Assembly (NCBI RefSeq): GCF_009674685.1
Contig: NZ_WKJI01000001.1
Span: 744,001-808,000, forward strand
Source: Pedobacter puniceum
Lineage (GTDB): Bacteria; Bacteroidota; Bacteroidia; Sphingobacteriales; Sphingobacteriaceae
Reading direction: 5' to 3'
DNA length: 64,000 nt
Shown: positions 51,553 through 60,629 of the stretch, piece after piece
Layout: each line of letters starts with the position of its first letter
Numbering within the stretch: the first letter of the stretch is position 1
Position numbers and translations under genes: made by a program
The notes under the pieces: generated by a model
What the model was told of the DNA's origin: nothing
The model's database searches: none
The model's input: only the letters and a program-made list of their open reading frames with translations

Positions 51553-52149
51553 CTAATAATTATCCATTATTCTGAGTAAAACCAGGATAATGGATAAATC
51601 TTTTAAACAATTTCTCAAATGTTTTAAAGCGTGTGTTAACTGGTTTTCTACCGTACGTTTAGAAATATTAAGCTTCTCAGCAATTTCGTCATTAGAAAGG
51701 TTTTCTTTTCTGCTCATGATAAAAATCTCTCTACAACGTTTTGGTAAGTTGGTTAAATAAGTGTCAATTCTGCTTTCTAGCTCTTGGTATTTTATTTTAT
51801 CATCAATAGGGTTGCCATTTTCTGGCTTATCTATTAATAAGTCGTAATTTTCTACCAGTTCTAACGGAGATGTCTTTAAGGCTTTTAATTTTTTATAAAC
51901 ATGGTATCTGGCAGAACTTGTTAAATAAGCTTGTAAAGATTCTATTTCTAGCTGTTCTCTTTTATTCCAGATGTTTAAAAATAAATCATTAACAATCTCG
52001 GTACAAGTATCTTTATCTTTTAAATACCTAAAAGCTGTAGTAAAAACTTTAGACCAATACATGTCAAATAAAGCTCTAAAAGCTTTTTGATCATGCTTTT
52101 TTATCAATTTCCATAATTCGTTATCCGTCAGTTTATCGTATCCTAGCAT
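51553..52149 (-). CDS. ECF RNA polymerase sigma-70 factor
   Basis: 198 aa; FRALFDMYWSKVFTTAFRYLKD and PKRCREIFIMSRKENLSNDEIAEKLNISKRTVENQLTHALKHLR. Confidence 0.94.
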   Translation of the reverse strand: MLGYDKLTDNELWKLIKKHDQKAFRALFDMYWSKVFTTAFRYLKDKDTCTEIVNDLFLNIWNKREQLEIESLQAYLTSSARYHVYKKLKALKTSPLELVENYDLLIDKPENGNPIDDKIKYQELESRIDTYLTNLPKRCREIFIMSRKENLSNDEIAEKLNISKRTVENQLTHALKHLRNCLKDLSIILVLLRIMDNY

Positions 52150-52303
52150 TGCTTTTAGCTTGTACGCTCTTGATCATCTAAATACTCAAAAATCAATGAT
52201 ATTACTATAAGATATTAAAAGTCTTATAGGTATTTATCTCTGCTAAAGTTCTAATTGGTGTCCAAATAAAGTAAAATATAAAGTCTTAAAAAAATTTAAA
52301 ATT

Positions 52304-52333
52304 TTTATGTGTGTGCCAACCTCTTTAAGTCTC
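52304..52333 (+). promoter_or_regulatory. Candidate ECF promoter site 3
   Basis: TTTATGTGTGTGCCAACCTCTTTAAGTCTC, 5' of the AraC-family gene. Confidence 0.5.
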
Positions 52334-52502
52334 TACTATTTTAGTGAGAAGCCCAACTCAAGGCTTAAGCTGTAAAACCAATTAAACTAAAGATAATACT
52401 TCTGTTTGATGAAATAGTAGAATGAATAGAATTTACTTTTTGGTAAATTTTATTTCGCTGTTTTCTTAAGTGATGTATGATTTATAAACTGATTTAATTA
52501 AG

Positions 52503-53390
52503 TTGATGATGAGACCACAATTACTAAAAGTTACTTCAGGACCTGTACATTCTTTTACAGTAAGACAGGATTTATTACCTAACATTGATAAGCTACATTA
52601 TCATCAAGAGATTGAGCTTATTCAAATTGTAAAGGGTAAGGGTACCCAGTTTATTGGCGATAGTATCAAAAGATTTGAGGCCGGAGATATCTTTCTTATA
52701 GGCTCTGGTTTACCTCATAACTTAAAGTATGATGAGCCTTATGTGCAAGAGTCGGGGAAATCATTAACAGAGTCTAGAGTTATTCAGTTTCATGAGAATT
52801 TCTGGGGAGAATCTTTTCTAAACTTACCTGAAAATAAAATCATCAGAGATTTATTGGAGCAATCTAAACGTGGTATACAAATTCAAGGGATAGCCAAAAT
52901 AAAAATAGCCTCATTTTTAGATAAATTAGTAGATGCAGAAGGGCCAGAAAGAATATTATTGTTACTTACTATTTTACAAACCTTAGCAAAAGCGCCTCAT
53001 GATGTTTGTTTATTATCATCTATAGGTTTTAATAATGAGGTTAAAGATTTTGAAAATCATAGAATGAGCTTAATTTATGAGTATACTTTAGCTAATTTTA
53101 AAAAGAAAATCCAATTAGAAGAAATCGCTAAAATAGCACATATCAGTCCGCATTCATTTTGCCGATATTTTAAATCAAGAACTAAGAAAACCTATTCTCA
53201 GTTTTTATTAGAGGTAAAAGTTGGCCAGGCTTGTAAATTACTAATGGAGAATGATTTAAGTATAAAAGAATTGTGTTATGAAAGTGGGTTTAATAATTTT
53301 GCTAGTTTCCATAAATATTTCAAAATCATCACAGGCTTAAGTCCTTTGAGTTACAAAAAGGAATTTAACCAAAGAAAACCAGCAGCATAA
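52503..53390 (+). CDS. AraC-family transcriptional regulator
   Basis: Cupin-type N-terminus; C-terminal IQLEEIAKIAHISPHSFCRYFKSRTKKTYSQFLLEVKVGQACKLL...SGFNNFASFHKYFK. Confidence 0.95.
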   Translation: MMMRPQLLKVTSGPVHSFTVRQDLLPNIDKLHYHQEIELIQIVKGKGTQFIGDSIKRFEAGDIFLIGSGLPHNLKYDEPYVQESGKSLTESRVIQFHENFWGESFLNLPENKIIRDLLEQSKRGIQIQGIAKIKIASFLDKLVDAEGPERILLLLTILQTLAKAPHDVCLLSSIGFNNEVKDFENHRMSLIYEYTLANFKKKIQLEEIAKIAHISPHSFCRYFKSRTKKTYSQFLLEVKVGQACKLLMENDLSIKELCYESGFNNFASFHKYFKIITGLSPLSYKKEFNQRKPAA

Positions 53391-53419
53391 TTTTTTGGGC
53401 TACCAATTTAAACCATATA

Positions 53420-54889
53420 ATGATTATAAAGTATCTAAAAGCAAGACGTTTTATTATTAAACAATTAACAGCTTTTTTTACAATTTGCTTAGTTTCTATT
53501 TCTCAGTTGGTTTGGTCTCAAGAAAAGCCCAATGTATTATTTTTAGTTATTGATGATTTAAACGATTGGGTTTCTATTTCTAAGAAATTTCCGGGAGTTA
53601 AAACACCAAACATAGATAGGTTAGCCAAATCAGGAACTTATTTTGAAAAGGCTTACAGTCAGGCGCCACTTTGTGGCCCTTCAAGAGCTTCTTTCTTATC
53701 TGGTTTATTGCCATCTAAAACAGGTGTTTATCTTCAAATAAAAGATACCGACCTAAAACAATACCTAGATGATAAATTTCAGGTTGATTTTCTGCCTAAT
53801 TATTTCTCTAAAAACGGATATAAAACTTTAGGAGTAGGTAAGATTTTCCATAACGGAGAAGGCATAGATGCTTTTGATGAGTATGGTGGAAAGTTTGAAG
53901 CTTATGGTCCTTTGCCAGAAAAACGTTTCAATTACGACCCTGCCTGGTTTGGGCAAAAAGGAACACAAACAGATTGGGCTGCTTTTCCGGAGAAAGATGA
54001 GCAAATGCCTGATTATAAATACGCTAACTGGGCTGCTAGTCAATTAGCTAAAAAGCATGAAAAGCCGTTTTTTATGGCAGTTGGTTTTATAAGACCACAT
54101 GTGCCGTGGTATGTACCTCAAAAATGGTTCGATTTGGTGAAGAACTCGCCAACGCAAATGCCTCCATACCTTAAAACAGATATGGATGACATCCCACAAA
54201 TAGGGAAATCTATTACTGAGGTTTTAGAAATGCCAACTACAGAATGGGCCATCCAAAAAAATAACTGGAAAGATATGGTACAGGCTTACTTGGCGTGTAT
54301 TGCTTTTGTAGATGCTCAAGTAGGTAAAGTGCTTGATGCTTTAGAAAAATCGGCTTATAAAGACAACACTTACATTGTTTTATTATCAGACCATGGTTAT
54401 CATTTAGGTGAGAAAAATAGGTTTGCCAAGCATTCTTTATGGGAACGTTCTGCCCATGTTCCACTAATTATCAGTGGCCCAGGTTTACAGCAAAACAAGT
54501 TAAATCATAATCCTGTAGGCTTAGTAGATATTTATCCAACCTTACTTGATTTATGCGGCTTACCAAAAAATAAGCAAAATGATGGCAGAAGTTTAACTCC
54601 AGTTTTAAGAAATCAGGCTAAGCATTGGGATTATCCGGTTTACGCATTTTATGGAACCAACAATATCTCTGTTTATAAAAGCAAATATCACTACATCAAA
54701 TACGAAGACCTTTCAGAAGAGTTTTATGATTTAGAGAAAGACCCACAAGAGTGGAGAAATAAAGCCTCAGATTTAAAAGAATCTGTTTTATTAAATACTT
54801 TCAGGAAGTTGGCACCTGCAAAAACAGCAGCATATGCACCTAATTCTCTCATGGATGGTAATGCTTATTTCAAGTCTAAAAAACCTTAA
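53420..54889 (+). CDS. Sulfatase (iduronate-2-sulfatase-like, S1)
   Basis: KPNVLFLVIDDLNDW, PLCGPSRASFLSG (CxPSR maturation motif). Confidence 0.94.
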   Translation: MIIKYLKARRFIIKQLTAFFTICLVSISQLVWSQEKPNVLFLVIDDLNDWVSISKKFPGVKTPNIDRLAKSGTYFEKAYSQAPLCGPSRASFLSGLLPSKTGVYLQIKDTDLKQYLDDKFQVDFLPNYFSKNGYKTLGVGKIFHNGEGIDAFDEYGGKFEAYGPLPEKRFNYDPAWFGQKGTQTDWAAFPEKDEQMPDYKYANWAASQLAKKHEKPFFMAVGFIRPHVPWYVPQKWFDLVKNSPTQMPPYLKTDMDDIPQIGKSITEVLEMPTTEWAIQKNNWKDMVQAYLACIAFVDAQVGKVLDALEKSAYKDNTYIVLLSDHGYHLGEKNRFAKHSLWERSAHVPLIISGPGLQQNKLNHNPVGLVDIYPTLLDLCGLPKNKQNDGRSLTPVLRNQAKHWDYPVYAFYGTNNISVYKSKYHYIKYEDLSEEFYDLEKDPQEWRNKASDLKESVLLNTFRKLAPAKTAAYAPNSLMDGNAYFKSKKP

Positions 54890-54900
54890 AAATTGTTGTT

Positions 54901-55692
54901 TTGAAGTATCTATTGCTATATCTTATCATCGTTCTAAATACTGCTTTTGCGCAAGATTTAGCTAAAGCTGATTTTAAAAACATCAATGAATTATCAGGCT
55001 GGAAGTTGTCATTTCAGGATGATGGAACAAAAGCTTGGCAAAAAAACTGGTTCTTAGATGGTTTAAGAGCAAAAATTGAAAACTCCGAACGTGGTTTATT
55101 ATTTAGCGCCGGAGATGTTGAAGGTGATGATGCTTGTCATGCTGTATTATGGACAAAACAATCTTTCTCTGGCGATATTAAGATTACCTACAATTATACC
55201 CGTACCGATACAAGGCAAAACTGGGTTAACATTGTTTACATCTATGCAACCGGAATTGGAGAAAAACCTTACAACAAAGATATTTCTACTTGGAGCAATT
55301 TAAGGATGATACCTTATATGTCTTCCTATTTTAAATACATGAATGCTTTGCACATTAGTTATGCAGCTTATGACGATGAGTTACCTAAAGGACAAGATTA
55401 TATCCGTTTAAGGAAATACCCGGTAGCACCTAAAGCAAATTTCTCTAAAACTACAGAAATAGCACCTTCTTACTTTGATACCGGTTTATTTATACCAGGG
55501 CAAGAGTATCAAATTACACTTATAAGGAAAGGAAATTGCTTTTATTTTCATGTAAAAGGAGACAAGCAAGACAAATTATATACTTGGGATATTTCATCTG
55601 CAACAAACATTACAGAGGGAAGAGTAGGTCTAAGGCATATGTATACAAGATCATCTCTATATAAAAATTTCAAAATTTATACTCACAATTGA
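54901..55692 (+). CDS. DUF1961-like secreted protein
   Basis: 263 aa, signal peptide, jelly-roll-like; TTG start. Family call by recollection of motif pattern. Confidence 0.6.
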   Translation: MKYLLLYLIIVLNTAFAQDLAKADFKNINELSGWKLSFQDDGTKAWQKNWFLDGLRAKIENSERGLLFSAGDVEGDDACHAVLWTKQSFSGDIKITYNYTRTDTRQNWVNIVYIYATGIGEKPYNKDISTWSNLRMIPYMSSYFKYMNALHISYAAYDDELPKGQDYIRLRKYPVAPKANFSKTTEIAPSYFDTGLFIPGQEYQITLIRKGNCFYFHVKGDKQDKLYTWDISSATNITEGRVGLRHMYTRSSLYKNFKIYTHN

Positions 55693-55693
55693 T

Positions 55694-57325
55694 ATGAAGA
55701 AATTAGTACTAGGCAGTTTATTATTAAGTTTTTTTATGATTGGATTGTGCCAACGTTTGCACAGTCAAAATTATTATCAAAATCCTATTCTCAAAGGTTT
55801 TTATCCAGATCCGTCTATATGCCGTGTTGGTAGTGATTATTATATGGTTACTTCAACATTTGAGTACTTTCCGGGTGTGCCTATTTTTCATAGTAAAGAT
55901 TTAGTGAATTGGAAACAGATTGGACATGTTTTAAGCAGACCATCACAACTTAATTTAGATAGTGTTAGAATTTCTGGAGGTATATACGCACCAACCATCC
56001 GGTATCATAACGGAACTTTTTATATGATTACCACCTTAATAGGAACTAAGCAAGGCGGTAATTTTTTCGTAACAGCAAAATCTCCGGCTGGGCCATGGTC
56101 AGACCCACAATGGTTGCCTAAAGAAGCCATAGGTATAGATCCATCTTTGTTTTTTGATGATGATGGTAAAGTATATTATACCGGAAATAAAAAACCTATT
56201 AATCAAGCTCAAGAAACTAGATATAGACAAATTTGGCTTCAGCAGGTTGATTTAGAGAAAAGAACATTTGTAGGTGAGCGTAGTATTATCTTAGAGGAAG
56301 GTGCTTTACATGGTGCACATAATGCTGAGGCTCCGCATATCTATAAAAAAGATGGTTATTATTATTTGGTTATAGCCGAGGGTGGTACTGCTGATAACCA
56401 TGCAGTAACCATTTTTAGAAGTAAAAACATAAATGGTCCTTACGAAGGGAATAAGAAGAACCCAATTCTTACACATCGCCATTTAGGCGTAAATTATCCT
56501 ATAACCGCAACCGGTCATGCCGATTTTGTTGAAACTCAAAACGGCGAATGGTGGATGGTTTTACTAGGAATAAGAAAATACGGTGGTTTACATTATAATT
56601 TGGGCCGAGAAACCTTTCTAGCTAAAATAGAATGGCAAGACGGTTGGCCTATTGTTAACCCTGGAGAAGGAAAAGTTTTAGCTCAGCAATTGAAGCCTAA
56701 CTTACCAGAATTTAACATCACACAAGAGAATTTAAGGGATGATTTTTCTGCAGATACCCTTTTCTATTACTGGAACTTCTTAAGAACACCCAGAACAGAT
56801 TTTTGGTCGCTATCTAAAAGAAAAGGTTTTTTAAGACTACAATTAGGAAAAGCACAAGTTACAGCGTTAGCAGCACCATCTTTTGTTGGAAGAAGACAAC
56901 AAGATAGCTCTTTTACAGCCGAAACATCTTTGCAGTTTAATCCTAAAAAAGAAAATGAGCTTGCCGGAATGGTTTTGATGATGAATGGTAATTTCCAATA
57001 TCGTTTAGAGAAAATATTGCAGAAGGGAAAACCACATGTGCAATTAATTAAAAGGTTTAAAGGTGTGGATGAAGTAGTGAACACCATAGCTATAGAGAAA
57101 GGCGATTTAGTGATGGGGATAAATGCTCAAGGACGAGATTTAGATTTCTATATCAAACAAAATGGAAAGAAACAAAACTTGGCTACAAAAGCAGATGGTA
57201 GGATATTAAGCGTGGTAAATGCTGGTGGTTTTACAGGAGTTTATATTGGTCTTTATGCTAGTTCTAAAGGTATTCAGTCAAGCAATTATGCTGATTTTGA
57301 TTGGTTTGAATATAAAGGGTTATAA
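55694..57325 (+). CDS. Glycoside hydrolase family 43 (beta-xylosidase/arabinofuranosidase-like)
   Basis: YQNPILKGFYPDPSICRVGSDYYMVTSTFEYFPGVPIFHSKDLVNWKQIGHVL. Confidence 0.95.
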   Translation: MKKLVLGSLLLSFFMIGLCQRLHSQNYYQNPILKGFYPDPSICRVGSDYYMVTSTFEYFPGVPIFHSKDLVNWKQIGHVLSRPSQLNLDSVRISGGIYAPTIRYHNGTFYMITTLIGTKQGGNFFVTAKSPAGPWSDPQWLPKEAIGIDPSLFFDDDGKVYYTGNKKPINQAQETRYRQIWLQQVDLEKRTFVGERSIILEEGALHGAHNAEAPHIYKKDGYYYLVIAEGGTADNHAVTIFRSKNINGPYEGNKKNPILTHRHLGVNYPITATGHADFVETQNGEWWMVLLGIRKYGGLHYNLGRETFLAKIEWQDGWPIVNPGEGKVLAQQLKPNLPEFNITQENLRDDFSADTLFYYWNFLRTPRTDFWSLSKRKGFLRLQLGKAQVTALAAPSFVGRRQQDSSFTAETSLQFNPKKENELAGMVLMMNGNFQYRLEKILQKGKPHVQLIKRFKGVDEVVNTIAIEKGDLVMGINAQGRDLDFYIKQNGKKQNLATKADGRILSVVNAGGFTGVYIGLYASSKGIQSSNYADFDWFEYKGL

Positions 57326-57342
57326 TTTTTATTTCTGTAATC

Positions 57343-58971
57343 ATGCTCAATAAAAATATAAGATACATTTTGATGCTAAGTTTAGGTTTTACTTTGCAAT
57401 CAAACCAATTTCTTAAAGCACAGGAAAAAGTAAAGCATCCAAATATTTTATGGATTACCTGTGAGGATATGAGTGCTAATTTATCCATGTATGGCGATTC
57501 TACCATACAAACACCATATTTAAGCAAGTTTTCTCAACAAGCTGTGAAATATACTCGTATGTATTCGGTTGCTGGGGTTTGTGCACCAAGTCGGTCTGGT
57601 ATTATTACAGGTATGTACCCTCCAGCTATCGGGACCCAACACATGAGAACAGGTACAGGTGGAGAAAAAGACCCATCTATACCAAGTTACCAAGCGGTAA
57701 CACCGCCAGAGGTAAAAGCTTTTCCAGAGTATTTAAGAGCCGCAGGTTATTACTGCACCAATAATCAAAAAACAGATTATCAAATAGGGGAACCATTTAC
57801 CGTTTGGGATGATTGTAGTAAAGATGCACATTGGCGTAACAGACCAAAGGACAAACCTTTTTTTGCTGTTTTTAACATCAATGAAACGCATGAATCTATG
57901 ATCTGGAGAAATGCGAACAGACCTTTAAGGGTAAATCCTAAAGACATAAAATTACCACCTTATTATCCAGAGAGTGATATTATTAGAAGAGATATAGCTC
58001 GTTATTACGATAATATTATGCTGATGGATAGCATTGCAGGCAGCATTTTAAAACAGTTAGAAGATGATGGATTGGCAGAAAATACCATTGTTTTCTTCTT
58101 TAGCGACCATGGTGCTGCTTTACCTTGGTATAAAAGAGAAATTTATGAAAGAGGTTTACATGTGCCTTTTATGGTGAGATTTCCTGATGGTCAACTGGCC
58201 AATACAAGCGATAATCAGTTGCTAAGTTTTATGGATTTAGCACCAACCGTTCTTTCATTAGCCAATATTCCGTTGCCTAAGCATTTTAACGGACAAGCAT
58301 TTCTAGGAAATCAAAAAGCTGAAAGTCCAAGGCGATACATATTTGCTGCTAGAGATAGATTAGATGAGCATTATGATTTAGTGAGAACTGTAAGGGATAG
58401 CAAATTTCAATATATCCGTAACTACCAACCAGAAAAATTGAACTATATGGATGTTGGTTTTCGTAAGCAAATGCCATTAATGGCAGAAATTCTTAAGCTT
58501 AGAGACCAAAAGAAGCTAGATAGTATTCAAAATAGATGGTTTAAAAGTAAGCCTGTAGAAGAACTTTATGACCTAGAAAAAGACCCTTTCGAGTTAAATA
58601 ATTTGGCAGAAAACCCGGATTATGCTACTAAATTAAATGAATTAAGAGAGGTGCAGAATAATTGGTCTTTACAAATTAAGGATAAGGGCTTCATGTCTGA
58701 AAAAGATATGGTTCGTTTGATGTGGCCCGGGGGATTACAACCAACAACAGCAAAACCAACTTCACAAATTAAGCAACAGAAACAACTAACTCAAATTGCT
58801 TTAAGTTGCCCTACAAACGGAGCTTCTATAGGCTATAAAATAGGTGATTCTGGTTCTTGGGAATTATATCATCAGCCTATAGAGGTGAAAAAAGGAGTTA
58901 AAGTGTATGCCAAAGCTGTTCGTTATGGCTATAAAGAGAGTGAAGAGATTATCATTACCACAAATAAATAA
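57343..58971 (+). CDS. Sulfatase (S1) with C-terminal chitobiase-C-like extension
   Basis: PNILWITCEDMSANLSMYGD, VAGVCAPSRSGIITGMYP; C-terminal GYKIGDSGSWELYHQPIEVKKGVKVYAKAVRYGYKESEE. Confidence 0.92.
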   Translation: MLNKNIRYILMLSLGFTLQSNQFLKAQEKVKHPNILWITCEDMSANLSMYGDSTIQTPYLSKFSQQAVKYTRMYSVAGVCAPSRSGIITGMYPPAIGTQHMRTGTGGEKDPSIPSYQAVTPPEVKAFPEYLRAAGYYCTNNQKTDYQIGEPFTVWDDCSKDAHWRNRPKDKPFFAVFNINETHESMIWRNANRPLRVNPKDIKLPPYYPESDIIRRDIARYYDNIMLMDSIAGSILKQLEDDGLAENTIVFFFSDHGAALPWYKREIYERGLHVPFMVRFPDGQLANTSDNQLLSFMDLAPTVLSLANIPLPKHFNGQAFLGNQKAESPRRYIFAARDRLDEHYDLVRTVRDSKFQYIRNYQPEKLNYMDVGFRKQMPLMAEILKLRDQKKLDSIQNRWFKSKPVEELYDLEKDPFELNNLAENPDYATKLNELREVQNNWSLQIKDKGFMSEKDMVRLMWPGGLQPTTAKPTSQIKQQKQLTQIALSCPTNGASIGYKIGDSGSWELYHQPIEVKKGVKVYAKAVRYGYKESEEIIITTNK

Positions 58972-58974
58972 TAC

Positions 58975-60618
58975 ATGAAGCGCTTTATTGCAATTTTATA
59001 TGTTACATTTTTGATGTCAATCTTGAACAATATTTCAGGATTGGCCCAAACTAAATCAACTTTTCAAAATCCTATTTTAAAAGGTTTTTATCCAGACCCA
59101 TCTATTTGTAGAGTGGGAGATGATTATTATATGGTTACTTCTAGTTTTGAGTATTTTCCGGGAGTACCTATTTTTCATAGCAAAGATTTAGTGAATTGGC
59201 AGCAGATAGGTCATGTATTAAACAGGCCATCTCAATTAAATTTAGATAAAATTCATCCTTCAGGGGGGATTTTTGCACCTACAATCCGTTATCATAAAGG
59301 AACTTTCTATATGATAACCACCTTAATCACCAATAAAAACAATACAGGAACAAATTTTTATGTGACAGCTAAATCTCCTTATGGCCCATGGTCTGAGCCC
59401 AACTGGCTTGAAAATGCCCCAGGTATAGACCCCTCTTTGTTTTTTGATGATGATGGAAAAGTATATTATACAGGAAACAGAACTCCTGATGATAAACCAG
59501 CTGGTTCTAAATACAGACAAATTTGGATTCAGGAATTAGATACTGTAAAGAAACAATTAGTGGGTAAGGTTACCGTTGCTGTAGAAGAAGGTGCTTTACA
59601 TCAAGCAGTAGTGGCAGAGTCTCCTCATATGTATAAAAAAGACGGTTATTATTATATCATGATTGCAGAAGGAGGCACTGGAATAGACCATGCAGTAACC
59701 ATTTTTAGAAGTAAAAATCCACTTGGACCTTATGAAGGAAATAAGAAAAATCCTATCATTACACATCGTCATTTAGGTAAGCAATATCCTGTAGCTTGTA
59801 TAGGGCATGCAGATTTGGTAGAAACACAACAGGGAGAGTGGTGGATGGTACTACTTGGTGTTAGAACCTATGGAGGTTTTCATTATAATTTGGGTAGAGA
59901 AACTTTTCTTACACCCATTAACTGGCAAGAAGATTGGCCTGTTGTGAATATAGGAGTTGGTAAAGTATTACTTGAAGAAAGAAAACCTAACTTACCAGCT
60001 TTCACCGCTAAAAAAGAAAGTACTTTTGATGATTTTAATAGTGATAGCTTACATTACTATTGGAATTTTTTACGTACGCCAAGAAGCAATTTTTGGTCTT
60101 TAACGGATAAAAAAGGATATATATCCTTACAATTAAGACCAGAGACATTAATAGATATCGCTCAACCTTCTTTTATTGGAAGAAGACAGCAAGACACCTC
60201 TTTCTTTGCAGAAACAAAAATGCTTTTTGAGCCTAAAGCAGCACACGAAAGTGCTGGTTTGGTAGTCATGATGAACAATAATTTCCATTTCAGGCTAGAA
60301 AAGATATTAGAAAACAGCAAACTTTATCTAAAACTCATCAGAAGACATGCTGGAAAAGAGGAACTTTTGGCTAAGCAAGAAGTTTTAAAAGGAGAGCTTG
60401 TTATAGGTGTTAAAGCTATCGGTCAGGATTACTCTTTTTATGTAAAGCAAAACGATAAAACCGTTTTTCTAAAAGAAAATGTTGATGGCAGAACGTTAAG
60501 TAGGGTAAATACCGGAGGATTTACCGGAACATATATAGGTTTATACGCCTCATCAAATGGTTTATCATCAAAAAATAAAGCATTTTATGATTGGTTAAAC
60601 TATCAGCAAATAAAATAA
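58975..60618 (+). CDS. Glycoside hydrolase family 43, paralogue of 55694-57325
   Basis: FQNPILKGFYPDPSICRVGDDYYMVTSSFEYFPGVPIFHSKDLVNWQQIGHVL. Confidence 0.95.
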   Translation: MKRFIAILYVTFLMSILNNISGLAQTKSTFQNPILKGFYPDPSICRVGDDYYMVTSSFEYFPGVPIFHSKDLVNWQQIGHVLNRPSQLNLDKIHPSGGIFAPTIRYHKGTFYMITTLITNKNNTGTNFYVTAKSPYGPWSEPNWLENAPGIDPSLFFDDDGKVYYTGNRTPDDKPAGSKYRQIWIQELDTVKKQLVGKVTVAVEEGALHQAVVAESPHMYKKDGYYYIMIAEGGTGIDHAVTIFRSKNPLGPYEGNKKNPIITHRHLGKQYPVACIGHADLVETQQGEWWMVLLGVRTYGGFHYNLGRETFLTPINWQEDWPVVNIGVGKVLLEERKPNLPAFTAKKESTFDDFNSDSLHYYWNFLRTPRSNFWSLTDKKGYISLQLRPETLIDIAQPSFIGRRQQDTSFFAETKMLFEPKAAHESAGLVVMMNNNFHFRLEKILENSKLYLKLIRRHAGKEELLAKQEVLKGELVIGVKAIGQDYSFYVKQNDKTVFLKENVDGRTLSRVNTGGFTGTYIGLYASSNGLSSKNKAFYDWLNYQQIK

Positions 60619-60629
60619 TCCAACATCAT

